64,000 nt of DNA from Oegoconia quadripuncta (lineage: Eukaryota > Arthropoda > Insecta > Lepidoptera > Autostichidae): positions 18,225,771-18,289,770 of the forward strand of contig OX438743.1 of NCBI GenBank assembly GCA_949316235.1, given 5' to 3'. Within the stretch, counting starts at the first letter, position 1. Every line of letters begins with the position of its first letter. The position numbers and the translations under genes were made by a program. The notes beneath the pieces were generated by a model that was given only the letters and a program-made list of their open reading frames with translations, did no database searches and was not told the DNA's origin. Positions 53,375-64,000 of this stretch are shown piece after piece.

Positions 53375-54545
53375 TATTATATACCTAAAATCATATGCAA
53401 AGTACATTACTATTAAAGAGTATAAAAGTCGTCAACGACACATACTTAAAGTTGATGACTTGCCCCAAAGGTTTCACTAAGATCGCCAACGTAGCCTGCA
53501 TAAGGAGTCTTACCTAGAATGTGACCATAGCTTCCGATAGTATTAAGCTGACTTTACTTAGGTACTACAAACACACCCGAGTTTGCTTCTATTTGTTACT
53601 TCGCACGGTAGCTGGAGGGTGACCCAACTTCCAATCTCGGAGTGTACGAGGTAGGTATTTAAATTGTGGGAGACTGGACCCGTTTTTAGAATGTTTAGAG
53701 TCATGCAACGCTTACCCGACATGTGTTTATGTGTTTCTGGGATTGATAGCAATATCCGATTGGTCGATCCTTAATTATTTTTTTTGTTTGCATTTGACCC
53801 GAACAATCTGAAGAATTTTTCATATTTTCAAGTAATTTATGAAAGTGATACGATCTCTTGTAAAGTTATTGATACTTGCATTAGATAATGTAGAGATATT
53901 TTATTGTCAAGCTAGATGACATTGGCAATCCATATTTTTTGGCTTGGATATAAAACCCTCAATAGTAGTAGCCTATATTTGTTATGTCAACTCTTCCAGG
54001 TTAGTTTAATACAAATGTGCACCACCTTTTAATTTTTGCTATCTTCTTCCGGAATATCCTGAAAATATTCTAAAAGCTAAGCATTATATTTCTATAAAAT
54101 CTATACATATAAAAAATCAAAGAAAAAATCAATTTACAGATTTTCTAAATTAGATCAAAAAAATATACCTATAATTATTTAAAAAAATATTGGGTAATAC
54201 AAACTATGTCCTGCTGCTCAACTGCTAAACTAGTTGAGCAGTGGGGAAGACAGGAACTGAAGATGTTAATAATTTTTTTTTTGTATATTTATTCTATGGT
54301 TTGATTATAAACGAATTAAACGCACACCACGGAAAACTAGAACTAAAATTTGGGGTATATTGTAAAGGAAAACTTAACAATGTAATCTGTAGACTGCAAG
54401 TGAAGAATATAAATATTTTTTTTTGGAAAGATTGTCCTTTTGGACAAGCACAGGGTACTGAGCCTATACGGCCAAGTATTTCGTGCTATTTCATTTTTTA
54501 TGTAGACCGAACCGAATTTATCCACCACAGGCTAAAGCCAAGTCT
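53375..54545. other. No supported feature
   Basis: AT-rich sequence. The open frames on both strands lack family signatures or splice context. Confidence 0.4.
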
Positions 54546-54547
54546 TA

Positions 54548-54800
54548 TTTTTAACCGACTTCAAAAAGAGGAGGTTTAAATTCGACAATTTTTTTTATTT
54601 TTGTGTTTGTCACACGATATCTCCGACATTTGTAAACCGATATCAATAATTCCTTTTTTGTTTAACACGGTATACAGTCGGAATGGTTCCACATAAATTT
54701 GGTATAGGTAGATTTGATGACTCACTGCCCGGAGATAGAGAATGAATCCTTAGTGAATTCCGTTGTTTCGCCCAATTTTTATGGTTCAATTATGTTCCAG
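54548..54800 (+). repeat. Family Gb interspersed repeat
   Basis: TTTTTAACCGACTTCAAAAAG, ATCTCCGACATTTGTAAACC, then ATTTGATGACTCACTG. Partner of 22100-22300. Confidence 0.55.
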
Positions 54801-55983
54801 GTTGATTCCTTTTACTGTATTTACTGATCTATTAAGTTTCTTTCACTATCGAAGCAGACGAAATCGCGGACGAAGCTTTTAAAATAAGATTGGTATAAGA
54901 AATAACCGTAGGCCTTTCAAATTCGTCTGAAAAATAAACTACCGACAGACAACATCATATACATCTTATATGCATTCTAGTGGCAGCAACTACTCTGCTG
55001 GAGGGTCTGAAAATCTGCAGCTTTGCTGAGTCCCTACCCATTAATCTCAACTTTGTCCTAGTTCTAATAAACTCTTTGTTAATTTATTATGTTAATTGTG
55101 GGATGAATAAATATATTTTTATTTATTTTATTTTACAAATTAAAAACTAATTGTATTCATTCAGGGGTCAATCTAATGGATCATTCCATTAACCTCCATT
55201 ATTAATTATGTATTGCTAATTTTCCGCACTGTAGTAGGTAATAACTTAAATTACTACAGTAATATATACATTTTTCTCATCAGTGAGATCCTTGATTAGA
55301 GTACAATGGAACTGGCGTAGGTATCCAAAATTAAAAGTTCCTAATTTAAAAAAATATTCAAAAAATATATATATTGAGATTTTTGAAGACCCGTTACTTT
55401 TGCTACCGAGTGTATTTGTGGACTGAAAATAACCCTAAATCCCTAAGGTTTTAGAGGAGGCATGTATTGAATACAAAACCCACTTGAGGCGCCTTCATCG
55501 CGGAACGTTCAGCTCAGTCATGTTTGCAGCTAGAATGGGGTCGTTTCAGCCTGAGACTGGGCTCTCACTCCGCTATGCATAAGGTGTAAGGGGGCGAGCT
55601 TATAATTGAAGATCGAGCGGATTCATTAATAATCTTAAATAAATTGTAAACATCGGAGAATTAACCATCTACCATCAGCTCAATGTGTACATTCTCTGAA
55701 CCCTTTGATTTAATTTAAGTTACGTATCACATAATATATGTATAAGAGTCCGCATATCCAACTACACGTGGTCATCAAAAAAACTCGAGCTGTACTTTAC
55801 CGATTTTAATGGAATTTTCACTTTTCTACAGCCGGTATGTCACCAATTAAAATGATGTACTACGCGAACTTTACTTTGCCTGAATAATTATTGCCAGAAA
55901 CTCGATTAAATAGTGAAATTTCACAGTTCATACTATTAAAATTTTAAATGTATATATGATGAAATTTTATAAAATTTAATCGT
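54801..55983. other. No supported gene
   Basis: A worn Helitron-like end (GAAGCAGACGAAATCGCGGA) is at about 54856. A 43-codon plus-strand frame at about 55455-55580 has good composition but no clear splice sites, and was not called. Confidence 0.35.
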
Positions 55984-56100
55984 AAGGTGAACCGTGGATA
56001 TTTCAATCAATAAACTTTTAATGTTTGGAACACTCAAACACTATTGTTTGGGAAATCTCTGACCACCCCATTTGGGATAAAAGTCGTGACGTTATGTATG
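55984..56100 (+). repeat. Family E 3' part
   Basis: AAGGTGAACCGTGGATATTT, then TTTGGGAAATCTCTGACCAC and AAAGTCGTGACGTTATG. Confidence 0.65.
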
Positions 56101-56254
56101 CATGCCCTGAAATCTAAGGCTGTTTTCATCTTAAAATAGTAAGAAAGACGTCCAAATGACGTCCCAAAACACAAACAATAAAATGTGAATACCTATATTT
56201 TTGTCATACATATTTGCACTTCTTATTTATTTTTATTGGATATCACACTGTTAC

Positions 56255-56410
56255 TTGTATCTACAGTACTACCAAGACGAATCTTACGACACCATGCACT
56301 CCGAAATCGGCGAAGCCGTTTAGGCTACTGAATGTACCAAAGTAACGGACATACATCATTCATACATACACTCGAAAAACATTACCCTCCTTCCTTGGGC
56401 AATGGGGTAA
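56255..56410 (-). repeat. Family H interspersed repeat, inverted
   Basis: Minus strand: GCCCAAGGAAGGAGGGTAAT, TTTTTCGAGTGTATGTATG, GCATGGTGTCGTAAGATTCG. Partner of 28795-28935. Confidence 0.55.
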
Positions 56411-57357
56411 AAATACTAAATTCACAAACTAAATTCTACATAAATAATTTTTTTCTTAATTATTTGAAAATTCGCTTTCTCGCACCAATATAACCGCTAC
56501 CTAAAACCGGCATTCCTCTAGCGACTCCATTCACTGCAGTGTAAAAGCTCGCCTCGAAGCGCTACACTATGACTGAAGATTTAAGAGTTTGAGAGCACCC
56601 GTTCAACTTCTAATGGCGACAAAGGTATTGTAAGCCGCGAACTCATTTTCTAGAATTTTGCTTTTAGTTGGATATTTCCTGTGAATTTTGTTCCGGCTCC
56701 CGAGGGACGCCTTTAAAGACAATTAGGGGATTTATTAAGTTCAGACGTGCCGTTGAGACTTGTTCATAGCTTGCAAGGATTCCGGTGTATGCGTCGAAGG
56801 AAAAGGTCCTAATAAAATTATGAAATATGGAAGCTTCTTTGTTCAGGCTTGGTTAAGTGGATACCTACCTATTTATATTATTACAAGCTTTTATTTAGCT
56901 TGTTCTTATGTAAGTAAGTTGTCCGTTTCTAAATTTGCAAAACATTTTTCAACCGCTTGCTAGTATTTGAGTGAGCTGAAATTTGGCATATTTATGTAAG
57001 TTCGATGACAATGCAATATTCACTCACTGGCAGGCGCCAGGTGTTCTGAAAATTCCGATTTAGTTATCTGGGCGTTAAACCTTATCAATTTGTTGTAGGG
57101 AGCACATAAAAAAAATCCGGATTTTTAAAAGTCACCCAACAAAATTCTGGACTACATAATTCTGTTTTAATTTTAATTATATTTATTACTCTCTTGTGTA
57201 TTACTCTGACCATAATGTAATTCAAAACTTTTACTAACAAAGCCTTTCATAATAATTTATGGGGTGGTCTCTGCGAAAGACCTAGCTTAGTGTAGGATTC
57301 ACAAATAATGTCTACATCTTAAACCGTTACCTTCAGAATTGTAATTTTGAATCGTTC
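56411..57357. other. No supported feature
   Basis: No recognised gene or repeat. Confidence 0.4.
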
Positions 57358-57592
57358 GTCACGACCTTTATCCCAAATGGGGTGGTCAGAAATATCCCAA
57401 ACATTCCAGTCTGGATGTATCAATCATGCTTGAAACAACATCCACGGATTACATTTCGAAATTTACAGATATGCACACGTGACAGGAGATGAGCCATCGC
57501 CGTTAAAACATGCAACTTTGTAGATGTTTCTTGGTGGAAAGTTCCATAGTCACCTATTACCACACCCACGGGGAGAGACGGGTTGGTTTTAA
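57358..57592 (-). repeat. Family E repeat, inverted
   Basis: The minus strand runs AACCCGTCTCTCCCCGTGGG, AACGGCGATGGCTCATCTCC, CGTGTGCATATCTGTAAATT and ATGGTTTGGGATATTTCTGACC-like sequence to AAAGGTCGTGACG. Confidence 0.7.
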
Positions 57593-57679
57593 ATAAAATA
57601 TAATAGCACAACATGCGCCACCGTTTTGTATTTATAAATAGGTTAGTATAAAAATATAATTAAATAGGTTCTATAGTTA

Positions 57680-57830
57680 AAAGAGCAACCGTTCGTGTTT
57701 CTTGCTTGTTCTTCTCAGGGGACAATTGCATTTTGAACAAGCAGTTCCTTAAAAAATGTAAAATTGACTATTTTAAGTGTACTCTGTGTACCAACAAAAT
57801 AAAGCATTTTTGACTTTTGATTTTTATGAC
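57680..57830 (+). repeat. LINE-G 3' UTR fragment
   Basis: AAAGAGCAACCGTTCGTGTT, GACAATTGCATTTTGAACAA, then AATAAAGCATTTTTGACTTT. It matches the non-coding end of 8130-8485; no coding part. Confidence 0.75.
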
Positions 57831-57930
57831 TTATTTATAGACGTCACAAATTATTGGGCATTATTTCGGTTACACGTGATATATAACAGTACAATTACTT
57901 TGTTAATCTTTGCTATACTACGGCATAGCA

Positions 57931-58083
57931 TAACCACCACCGTGGCTCAATGTAAACAACATTGGGTTTACGATTCGGAGGTCGCGGGTTCGATCCCCAG
58001 CGGGGTACATATGTATTTAGTACTCGGTTTGGTCGGTGGTAGGGCATTTTAAATATCCGCCTGGATAGCTACCACCATCTTTC
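57931..58083 (+). repeat. SINE-A head and body, 3'-truncated
   Basis: ACCACCGTGGCTCAATGTAA, box B GGTCGCGGGTTCGATCCCC, then GGTGGTAGGGCATTTTAAAT and TAGCTACCACCATC. It stops there. Confidence 0.8.
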
Positions 58084-58171
58084 TCTCATACTCATTTCAA
58101 TATTCATCAATTTTTAATAACAATCCATAAGACGTTACACAAAACATGACTTTTTAATCCTAATTAATATC

Positions 58172-58389
58172 CCAACTAATATTATAAATGCGAAAGTTTG
58201 TGTGTGTGAATGTCTGGATGTATGTATGTATGTTTGTTACCTATTCACGCTTATACGGCTGGACGGATTTGGATAAAATTTGGTGGGTAGACAGATTAGG
58301 ACCTGGATTAAGATATAGGCTATTTTTTTTGCTCAACCGATTTTGATAAGATCTTCCACGCGGACGAAATCGCCGACGGAAAGCTAGTT
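58172..58389 (+). mobile_element. Small non-autonomous Helitron
   Basis: ACTAATATTATAAATGCGAA start, CTATTCACGCTTATACGGCT, GGACGGATTTGGATAAAATT, then TTCCACGCGGACGAAATCGC and CGGAAAG-CTAG followed by T. It is a compact 218-bp copy, matching the inverted copy at 9694-9886. Confidence 0.7.
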
Positions 58390-58781
58390 CGATATACCCA
58401 AAACATAACTTTACATTACACCACCACCACCCTTAAGATAAATAAGTTACAGAATTATCTTCATAAATATTTACAATTTGCATGAAAGAAAAATAAATTT
58501 TCAAACTGTAGTTCTAAAGTAATATAAAAGTGGAGGTGCAAATAAGTTGCAACGCGAAGTGCAGACTCGCCTTACCTAAGTGGTAGCTGGTGGTAGGTAA
58601 ATTATACCCCAAGGTGGTTGGGGATTTACAGCGTGGAGGATTCCTCGCCGGAGTGCTAAGTCATAAGCGTATTACTTATTTAAACCGTCCAATGGCGCGA
58701 TGGTCACCGGTGACCGCAAGCAATTTTCACATGTCTTCGTAGCTGTAGTTCTAGAATTAACGTTAAATGTCGGCATAGATC
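58390..58781. other. No supported feature
   Basis: No recognised gene or repeat. Confidence 0.4.
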
Positions 58782-58990
58782 GCCTCCGTGGCTCAATGTA
58801 AACAACATAGGGTTTACGAAGCGGAGGTCGGGGGTTCGATCCCCAGCGGTGTACATGTTTAGTACTACCACCATCTTATCTAAGTCTGCTGTCAAAACTG
58901 CAACGTTAATATCATTTTGTGTTCCAGTTGTCAGAAGTAAGATAGCCAGTCCCCCAAGTCAATAAGATGAGGTTTCCTGGTCAGTTTAGT
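58782..58990 (+). repeat. SINE-A copy, worn
   Basis: CGCCTCCGTGGCTCAATGTA head and GGTTCGATCCCCAGCGG, then a deletion of the GGTGGTAGGGC part and the CAGAAGTAAGATAGCCAGTC middle. The tail is lost. Confidence 0.75.
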
Positions 58991-59224
58991 GTACAAGGCC
59001 GTAGTGTTTTTTATTTATTTATTTATGTGAGAGACAAACGGTTTCTTACATTAATTACATAAGTAGCTCATGTACTCTTAAAATATTACATTATTTCTTA
59101 ACCTATAGTCTCCAACATTACATAATCTGAGGTACAATATTACTAAAACAATAGCGTTTGGGTGTTCCGTTGTAGTTATGATTATGAAGCAGCAGTAAAT
59201 AAGTCTTCGGTATGATATTTCAAT
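58991..59224. other. Unassigned AT-rich sequence
   Basis: AT-rich sequence between a SINE-A copy and a LINE-J end. It may be the 3' region of another LINE, but no motif confirms this. Confidence 0.35.
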
Positions 59225-59372
59225 GATAATAATCTAGAACCTTGGGATCTTCAAGAGCGGGGTGAATAGGTATCTACTGAGATCGCGTGCTTCATCTTCG
59301 GCCACATCGTCACTTACCATCAGGTGAGATTGTAGTCAAACGCGTATCCAGTTAACCATAAAAAAAAATGTT
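59225..59372 (+). pseudogene. LINE-J 3' end fragment
   Basis: Encodes SGVNRYLLRSRASSSATS, then a stop and TTACCATCAGGTGAGATTGT, GTCAAACGCGTATCC and CATAAAAAAAAA. This is the 3' end that SINE-A has in near-identical form (24800-24863). Confidence 0.75.
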
Positions 59373-59374
59373 TA

Positions 59375-59949
59375 TTTCAATTTTACATTTATATTTATTC
59401 AGTGTGTATATGTTTATAGCTTTAATAACTTTATTATAAAATATAGAACTTATGACAAAGTATTGTTTATTAGTATTAGTGTTTCTTTATGATTCGTTTT
59501 GAATATTTGATCAGTTTAGTATAGTTTAAATTTATCTCTCTGCCTCTTATGAAGTGTACCATAAACAAATCTAGTGTTTAAAGCGTTTATAGTACCGTTA
59601 ACCGCTTAATTAAACTTAGAGATTGTTAAGTAAAACATTGTATACTAAACGAACACCAGCTCCATTTCGATTTTTAGTGTTAAGTTTTCCTCTTAAGACG
59701 CCAGCTAAGACAAGGTTGCCCGTAAACGTATTTCCAGCATTATTCGTAATTAATTTTATTATAGGTTATATTGTTTGTTTATTTTTTTGAAACTCAAACT
59801 TGAGTAATTTGTAAATGTGATAGCCAGATTCAACAGAGAATGCCTACCCGGATCGTTATGTACGCGTACGGCGGACATTTCCTGCGTTATTGGAAACTGC
59901 GCTGCCCAGAGGAAAGAACAAGTTTTTTTTTTATGATAAACTGGACGTA
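59375..59949. other. No supported feature
   Basis: AT-rich sequence; no recognised gene or repeat. Confidence 0.4.
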
Positions 59950-60530
59950 CAAATCAAATCAAAATATTTTATTTCATAAGATAAAATTATCACTTGAAAA
60001 CGTCTCTATTAATATTAGATTTAAATTTACTGCTCATTCACAAAGCTGACTCCCCAGAAATGAACGATCGAGAAACTCTAGGCTTGCTCTTTTAAACAGA
60101 TTATGGATTACAGTTTGTGATTTGATAATTATATGAATATACATATATATACATATGAATAAGACAGCTATGTCCATGCTTGCTTATCATTCAAATAGTC
60201 AGTGATTTTATAATAGCCTTTTGTTAATAATTTCTGTTTTATGATTGCTTTAAATTTATTTAAAGGCAAATTTTGAATGTCTACTGGAACCTTATTATAA
60301 AAGCGTATACATTGCCCTTTGAAGGATTTACTAACTTTGTGAAGTCGGCTAACATAAACAGACAACTGGTTCTTATTCCTTGTATTAAAATTGCGCCTAT
60401 CGCTATTTTTAGCGAATAAGGTTATATTTTTTTTTGCATATAACGAATTCTCATAAATGTATCGAGATGCCATTGTTAAGATTTTAATTTCCTTAAACTT
60501 ATCTCTAAGAGACTTTGACCACAATCTCAC
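59950..60530 (-). pseudogene. LINE-G C-terminal fragment, longest copy
   Basis: The minus strand is open from 60530 to 60168: SLRDKFKEIKILTMASRYIY, then the NSDRRNFNTRNKNQLSVYVS segment, VPVDIQNLPLNKFKAIIKQK and a YLNDKQAWT end with stop. The LINE-G 3' UTR follows, ending in a TTTGA repeat near 59950. At 60516-60540 the 5' side is joined to the GGTGAGATTGTGGTCAAA end of LINE-J. The apparent ATG at 60530 therefore belongs to that other element, and the true protein was much longer. Confidence 0.8.
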
Positions 60531-60576
60531 CTGATGGGAAGTAATTTTTTGTTTTTAATGTTAATAATGATACATA

Positions 60577-60688
60577 TGTCGGACACCTAACACGAATCTA
60601 GTCTCAAACTAAGCGAAGCTTCTACTATGGATACTAGATAACGGATAAACATACATAAATATTTATATAAACATCCATGACTCGAGAA
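60577..60688 (-). repeat. SINE-C 3' half
   Basis: Minus strand: ATTTATATAAATATTTATG, TTATCCGTTATCTAGTATCC, then the AAGCTTCGCTTAGTTTGAG end. The tRNA head is missing; SINE-D follows directly. Confidence 0.65.
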
Positions 60689-60696
60689 TAAATTAA

Positions 60697-61000
60697 TAAT
60701 AAGAAATATTTTTGCACATACACACAGCGTCATCTAGTTCCACGCTAAGCAACTAGGCTTTTATTTTGGATACCACATGGCTGTTAAACTACACAAATAA
60801 TCTTTTTTGTAAATAAATACACACGTAATGAAAAACATCCATAAGTCTGGTAGGTACACATGTCCGGATTCATCATACAAACAAATGCCCCGAGCGGGAT
60901 TCGCACCCGCGACCTTTTAATATATAGACATGGACATATATTTATTTGACATCACACTATATCAGTCAGAGTTTCAAAGCACTACACCAAACAGGTCGTC
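60697..61000 (-). repeat. SINE-D copy with a tiny insertion
   Basis: On the minus strand: GACCTGTTTGGTGTAGTGCT head, interrupted at 60923-60962, then GGTCGCGGGTGCGAATCCCG and the normal body to GTGTGTATGTGCAAAAATA. Confidence 0.75.
60923..60962 (-). repeat. Minimal LINE 3' end insertion
   Basis: Minus strand: TAGTGTGATGTCAAATAAAT, then ATATGTCCATGTCTA. It matches the last part of the LINE 3' UTR at 11570-11608. It splits a SINE-D head between CTGACTG and TATTAAAAGG, with TATA at both edges. Confidence 0.6.
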
Positions 61001-61001
61001 A

Positions 61002-61181
61002 AAATATTTCGAACTCTTACACCAATAATCTAGTCCCAAACTAAGTAAAGCTTGTGGATACTAGATAATGGATAAACAATGTTCTTATTCATCACACAAA
61101 CATTTATCCCTCGCGGTATTCGAACCCGCAACCGTTAGTTTCGCTGACAGAGTCACTATGCATTGTACCAATCGGTCGACC
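61002..61181 (-). repeat. SINE-C copy
   Basis: Minus strand: GACCGATTGGTACAATGCAT head, GGTTGCGGGTTCGAATACCG box B, a short body, then AGATTATTGGTGTAAGAGTT. It abuts SINE-D on the left. Confidence 0.75.
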
Positions 61182-61199
61182 ATTGTTTTTCCTTCCGAG

Positions 61200-61320
61200 G
61201 GTTTGCTGTAAGAAATCTCTTACAGAGATAAGTTCGCATTTTGTGTATTGTACCTATGTGTGTATCTATTTTATTTATTTGCACAAAATTCTACATTCGT
61301 ATTTGGATTCTTGTTCATTA
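61200..61320 (+). repeat. LINE 3' UTR-like fragment
   Basis: AAGAAATCTCTTACAGAGAT and AAGTTCGCATTTTGTGTATT resemble the 3' UTR at 3985 and 28641. The match is partial. Confidence 0.4.
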
Positions 61321-61447
61321 CTCTCTTTGCTTAACCTTTGCTTAAGCTTAACCTCAACATTAACCATAGATTCTTTAATTTAAGAGCTATGCTCTTGTCG
61401 GTGGAGTAACGACCATGTCTCTCTACTTTCCGCCCTCGTTTTAACCT

Positions 61448-61684
61448 CTTGGTACGACACGACATTCACCTTTTCATTCTCTTGGTCAAATTAATTACCA
61501 TAGATTACGTAACCCCAAAACATTTTTCTTTAATGCCTATAAAAACAACACATCATATTATAATCCCATGGTTAGGATGTGTAGATTTTATAATGAGGTG
61601 TCCTCAGCTGGTGATTCCCCTATAGACATATTCGCCTTTAGAACCATACCATTTAAAAGGCTAGTAAAAGATGTCCTCAATTGA
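61448..61684 (+). pseudogene. LINE C-terminal fragment without start codon
   Basis: An open frame without Met reads HSLGQINYHRLRNPKTFFFN, NPMVRMCRFYNEVSSAGDS and IDIFAFRTIPFKRLVKDVLN with a stop at 61684. The R(M)CRFYNE block and the following F-rich end are typical of the C-terminus of non-LTR reverse transcriptases. It is a fourth LINE family here, distinct from F, G and J. A GC-poor 3' UTR follows. Confidence 0.65.
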
Positions 61685-61689
61685 GCTCT

Positions 61690-62159
61690 ATCCCAATTTT
61701 ACTTTGATACTTAGCTACATGATCCGTCAAAGCTAAAAGTGTTTTATTCTGTCAGTCTTAAGTAGTCTTTAAAAAAAAATATCTAGACTTAAGTTATAAT
61801 ACAATAATTAAACTTATTCTTGTTTAACCATGTTGTGTATACATGCTTGAGATTCCAATCTAGTTCGAATCTAAGCAGTACTCACTTGAGAGGTCCGCCC
61901 AGTTTCACGTATTAATAAACGTAAATCAAGACTATCATTCATTCGCCTCTGAAGCGAATACTTAAGAAAAGATCTCAGCTGAGTAGACCTCAAGATTGTG
62001 TTATAAGTTAGCACGGAGCTTGAGATAGCGCCCACTGCTTAAGATACATCTCGGGTAATATAGTCTCACGACTTGCATTGAGATTGGTTTATTAATACGG
62101 GCCTAAGTTAACTTTAAGTTCTTCTCATGTACGATTGTAATCTGTTTTGTGTACCAATA
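61690..62159. other. No supported feature
   Basis: Possibly the 3' UTR of the preceding LINE at first. Beyond about 61800 nothing was recognised. Confidence 0.35.
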
Positions 62160-62325
62160 ATATTGTTAATAGCATTGTTGTGTTCCGGTTGTCAGAGATA
62201 AGATAGCCAGTCCCCCAAATGCGTTAGGGTTCCGGGTCAGTACGCTTCCACCTTCGACCTCATCGTCACTTAACGTCAGGTGTGATTGAGTTCAAGTACG
62301 AACCTGTCGTGTTAAAAAAGAAAAA
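62160..62325 (+). repeat. SINE-A 3' half
   Basis: AATAGCATTGTTGTGTTCCG, GATAGCCAGTCCCCCAAATG, CATCGTCACTTAACGTCAGG, then GTGATTGAGTTCAAGTACG and an A-rich end. Confidence 0.8.
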
Positions 62326-62329
62326 TTAA

Positions 62330-62694
62330 ATAAAACACCAAACATCGCACGTAAATGGAGAAGATCGTTGCCGAAAACAAAGTGTGATATCAAATGAAAG
62401 AATTTTAATTTGCCTTTGAAAACAGGTACAAAACAAACCATAAAGATAAAGGACATGCACATAAGGTAGGATCTAATCCGATTTCAATATCCATATTTCT
62501 CCAAAATAAACTTGGACTTTTAAACGAAAACACGTTTATCGGAGGATCTTGTGTAGATTTATAACTATTTTTAAAGCCGTTTAGAGGTTCGGGAAGATGC
62601 ATCTTGCACTTCGCAAAATGTATTGTATTGGATGTAGTAAAGTATGTCTAGGATAGGAGAATGCATGTGGGACGACTGATAAAATAATAGTCTT
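62330..62694. other. No supported feature
   Basis: No recognised gene or repeat. Confidence 0.4.
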
Positions 62695-63008
62695 TATTTT
62701 TATATAAGAGGGCGGCAAACAAGTCACCTGATGGAAAGCAATCACCGCCGCCCATGGACACCTGCAACACCAAAAGGGTCACAGATGCGTTGCCGGCCTT
62801 TGAGGAAGGTGTAGGCTCGATTCTTGAAGGTTCCAATGTCGTACTCGTTCGTGGAATACCGCTGCAGCAAGTCCGTTCCACGGGGTGGTCGTACGTGGTA
62901 GGAAGTTTCTTGAGAAATGTACAGTGGTAGACTTCCACTCATCCAGGTGATGTGGATGGTATTTTAATTTTCGGCGAGAAAGTTAAATTGAGCAGCAGTC
63001 TGAATTCA
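62695..63008 (-). pseudogene. LINE-F 3' end fragment
   Basis: The minus strand carries the LINE-F end in shifting frames: YHCTFLKKLPTTYDHPVE in one and KGRQRICDPFGVAGVHGRR in another, then the short 3' UTR and an A-rich end at about 62695. Confidence 0.75.
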
Positions 63009-63040
63009 ATATTCGATTATGATATCTATTTTACTATTAA

Positions 63041-63368
63041 GGGAGCATCCATAAACCATATAATTTCAATTTGCCTTCTTTAGCCACCCTCATGTAACCT
63101 AACGTGGAATTTACATGGCTTTGTGTAAAGTATTTTACGTCTTTGGTACAGGAAACCCTCTGTTGTTTCTAATTTCAAACCAAAAGATTAGGTGCGTTCC
63201 TAAACCGCGAAAATGGTTAATAACATAAATACAGCTAAGACGATCTATCAAACGTAATTTTTTCCCAATATAATAAGTATTGAAAAATTACGTAGCTCGG
63301 GCTCCAGCCATTTATACCCCTGCCCTTCCCCCCTCTCTAAGCAAACCATGTGGTTTATGGACGCTGCC
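63041..63368. mobile_element. MITE-like element with TAA target-site duplication
   Basis: The ends GGGAGCATCCATAAACCATA (63041) and the complement of GGCAGCGTCCATAAACCACA (ending 63368) form roughly 20-bp terminal inverted repeats. TAA lies outside both (63038-63040 and 63369-63371). At 328 bp with no gene, it resembles short elements with TCCATAAA-type ends seen in many insects. Same duplication type as 50799-51323 but different ends. Confidence 0.6.
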
Positions 63369-63371
63369 TAA

Positions 63372-63759
63372 CATTTGACTCAATGTAATCATAACACCAA
63401 TCACAGATACAATAGCGATACTAAAGTAAAATACATAAATTACTTTAATTTCGAAGCTCTTTTTGGATTTGTAAGTAATTCGAGCCCCTTGCTTCTCGAG
63501 AACAAACATACATTCGTTTATATAACATTTCTCCATAGCCTTATGTAATTATACTGCGAAAATAATATAGCTACAGTAAACTAATCTCACGGAGTCTACG
63601 TCGAGCTGCCGTATTTTTTTCAGTAATGTCGTTTAATGTACATCTTTCGTTAATTTTAGTAGACCACATAATTTGAATGCTGTAAGTTATTAGTAATCTA
63701 TAAAAAATAACTTACGGTTTTACTAAGTCGTCAAAAGCTTAGTATCTGTCAACTTTTAA
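63372..63759. other. No supported feature
   Basis: A minus-strand frame (63312-63536) with a hydrophobic stretch crosses the MITE edge and was not called. Nothing else was recognised. Confidence 0.4.
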
Positions 63760-64000
63760 TTTTAGTTTAGTTAGTATCATCAGCAATATTATTCTTAATT
63801 GGCGTCTACTTCACTTGTCAAAATAGTCAAAACAAAATATTTCTAACGATAAAAGTAACTATGATTTTAGTAGTCAGTGGTGATCTATAAATGAGAAATA
63901 GTAATGGTCCAAAATTTGAGCCCTGTAGAACACCTTTACCTTTTCTTTTATAACCGAGGCGAAACTGGTAATTCGGTTTAAACAAATACGATTTAAAAGG
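63760..64000 (-). pseudogene. LINE reverse transcriptase fragment at window edge
   Basis: The minus strand reads GVLQGSNFGPLLFLIY near 63880-63935, the conserved block of non-LTR reverse transcriptases. In another frame NIADDTN follows near 63780-63800, the catalytic ADD box. The distance is longer than usual and frames shift, so it is broken. The 5' part lies beyond the window. Confidence 0.65.

Noticed and set aside
55455..55580. 43-codon frame with good composition
   Set aside because: No clear acceptor, donor or start; may be chance.
59245..59372. Continuation of the SINE-A copy at 58782
   Set aside because: The sequence is the LINE-J coding end and tail; the similarity to SINE-A is the shared 3' end.
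63312..63536. 74-codon frame with a hydrophobic segment
   Set aside because: Crosses the end of a MITE and has ordinary non-coding composition.

Overview
The window looks like a gene-poor, repeat-dense stretch of an insect nuclear genome, most likely a moth or butterfly. The base composition is AT-rich. The interspersed repeats are of types common in Lepidoptera: tRNA-headed SINEs, RTE-type and Jockey/CR1-type LINE scraps, Tc1/mariner elements and Helitrons ending in CTAG|T. The species cannot be told from the sequence. No bacterial, viral or organellar genes were seen, and no complete host gene. The only traces of host genes are three candidate exons (1334-1458 minus, 9321-9476 plus, 26164-26281 plus) and one candidate TATA promoter with a splice donor (595-690). 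None has a recognised product.

Layout. 1-14 kb: LINE tails, SINEs, two inverted-repeat elements and the GC-rich candidate exon at 9321. 14.06-19.3 kb: one 5'-truncated LINE on the minus strand, split by two Tc1/mariner elements. The one in its 3' UTR (14317-15778) has 505-bp inverted repeats and only the C-terminal part of a transposase. The one in its reverse transcriptase (16695-18814) carries an intact 353-residue transposase. 19.9-34.8 kb: a mosaic of SINE and LINE copies, including a Helitron that contains a SINE that contains a LINE (30005-30925). 34.9-46.2 kb: two Helitrons placed head to head (34926-38654 minus and 41075-46179 plus). Each has canonical ends, a broken PIF1-type helicase and long minisatellite arrays. 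46-64 kb: more SINE and LINE copies, two TAA-flanked MITE-like elements and a 60-bp-arm hairpin.

Family names used here are local labels. SINE-A: tRNA head, with a 3' end resembling LINE-J. SINE-B: head derived from 5S rRNA. SINE-C and SINE-D: two tRNA-headed families. LINE-F, LINE-G and LINE-J: C-terminal coding ends of three non-LTR families. E, Ga, Gb and H: unclassified interspersed repeats. The elements interact as parasites and hosts of one another: LINEs supply 3' ends to SINEs, and nested insertions give a relative order of activity. The most notable features are the hexamer array that reads in frame into the helicase Walker A motif, the 5S-derived SINE and the intact mariner-type transposase.
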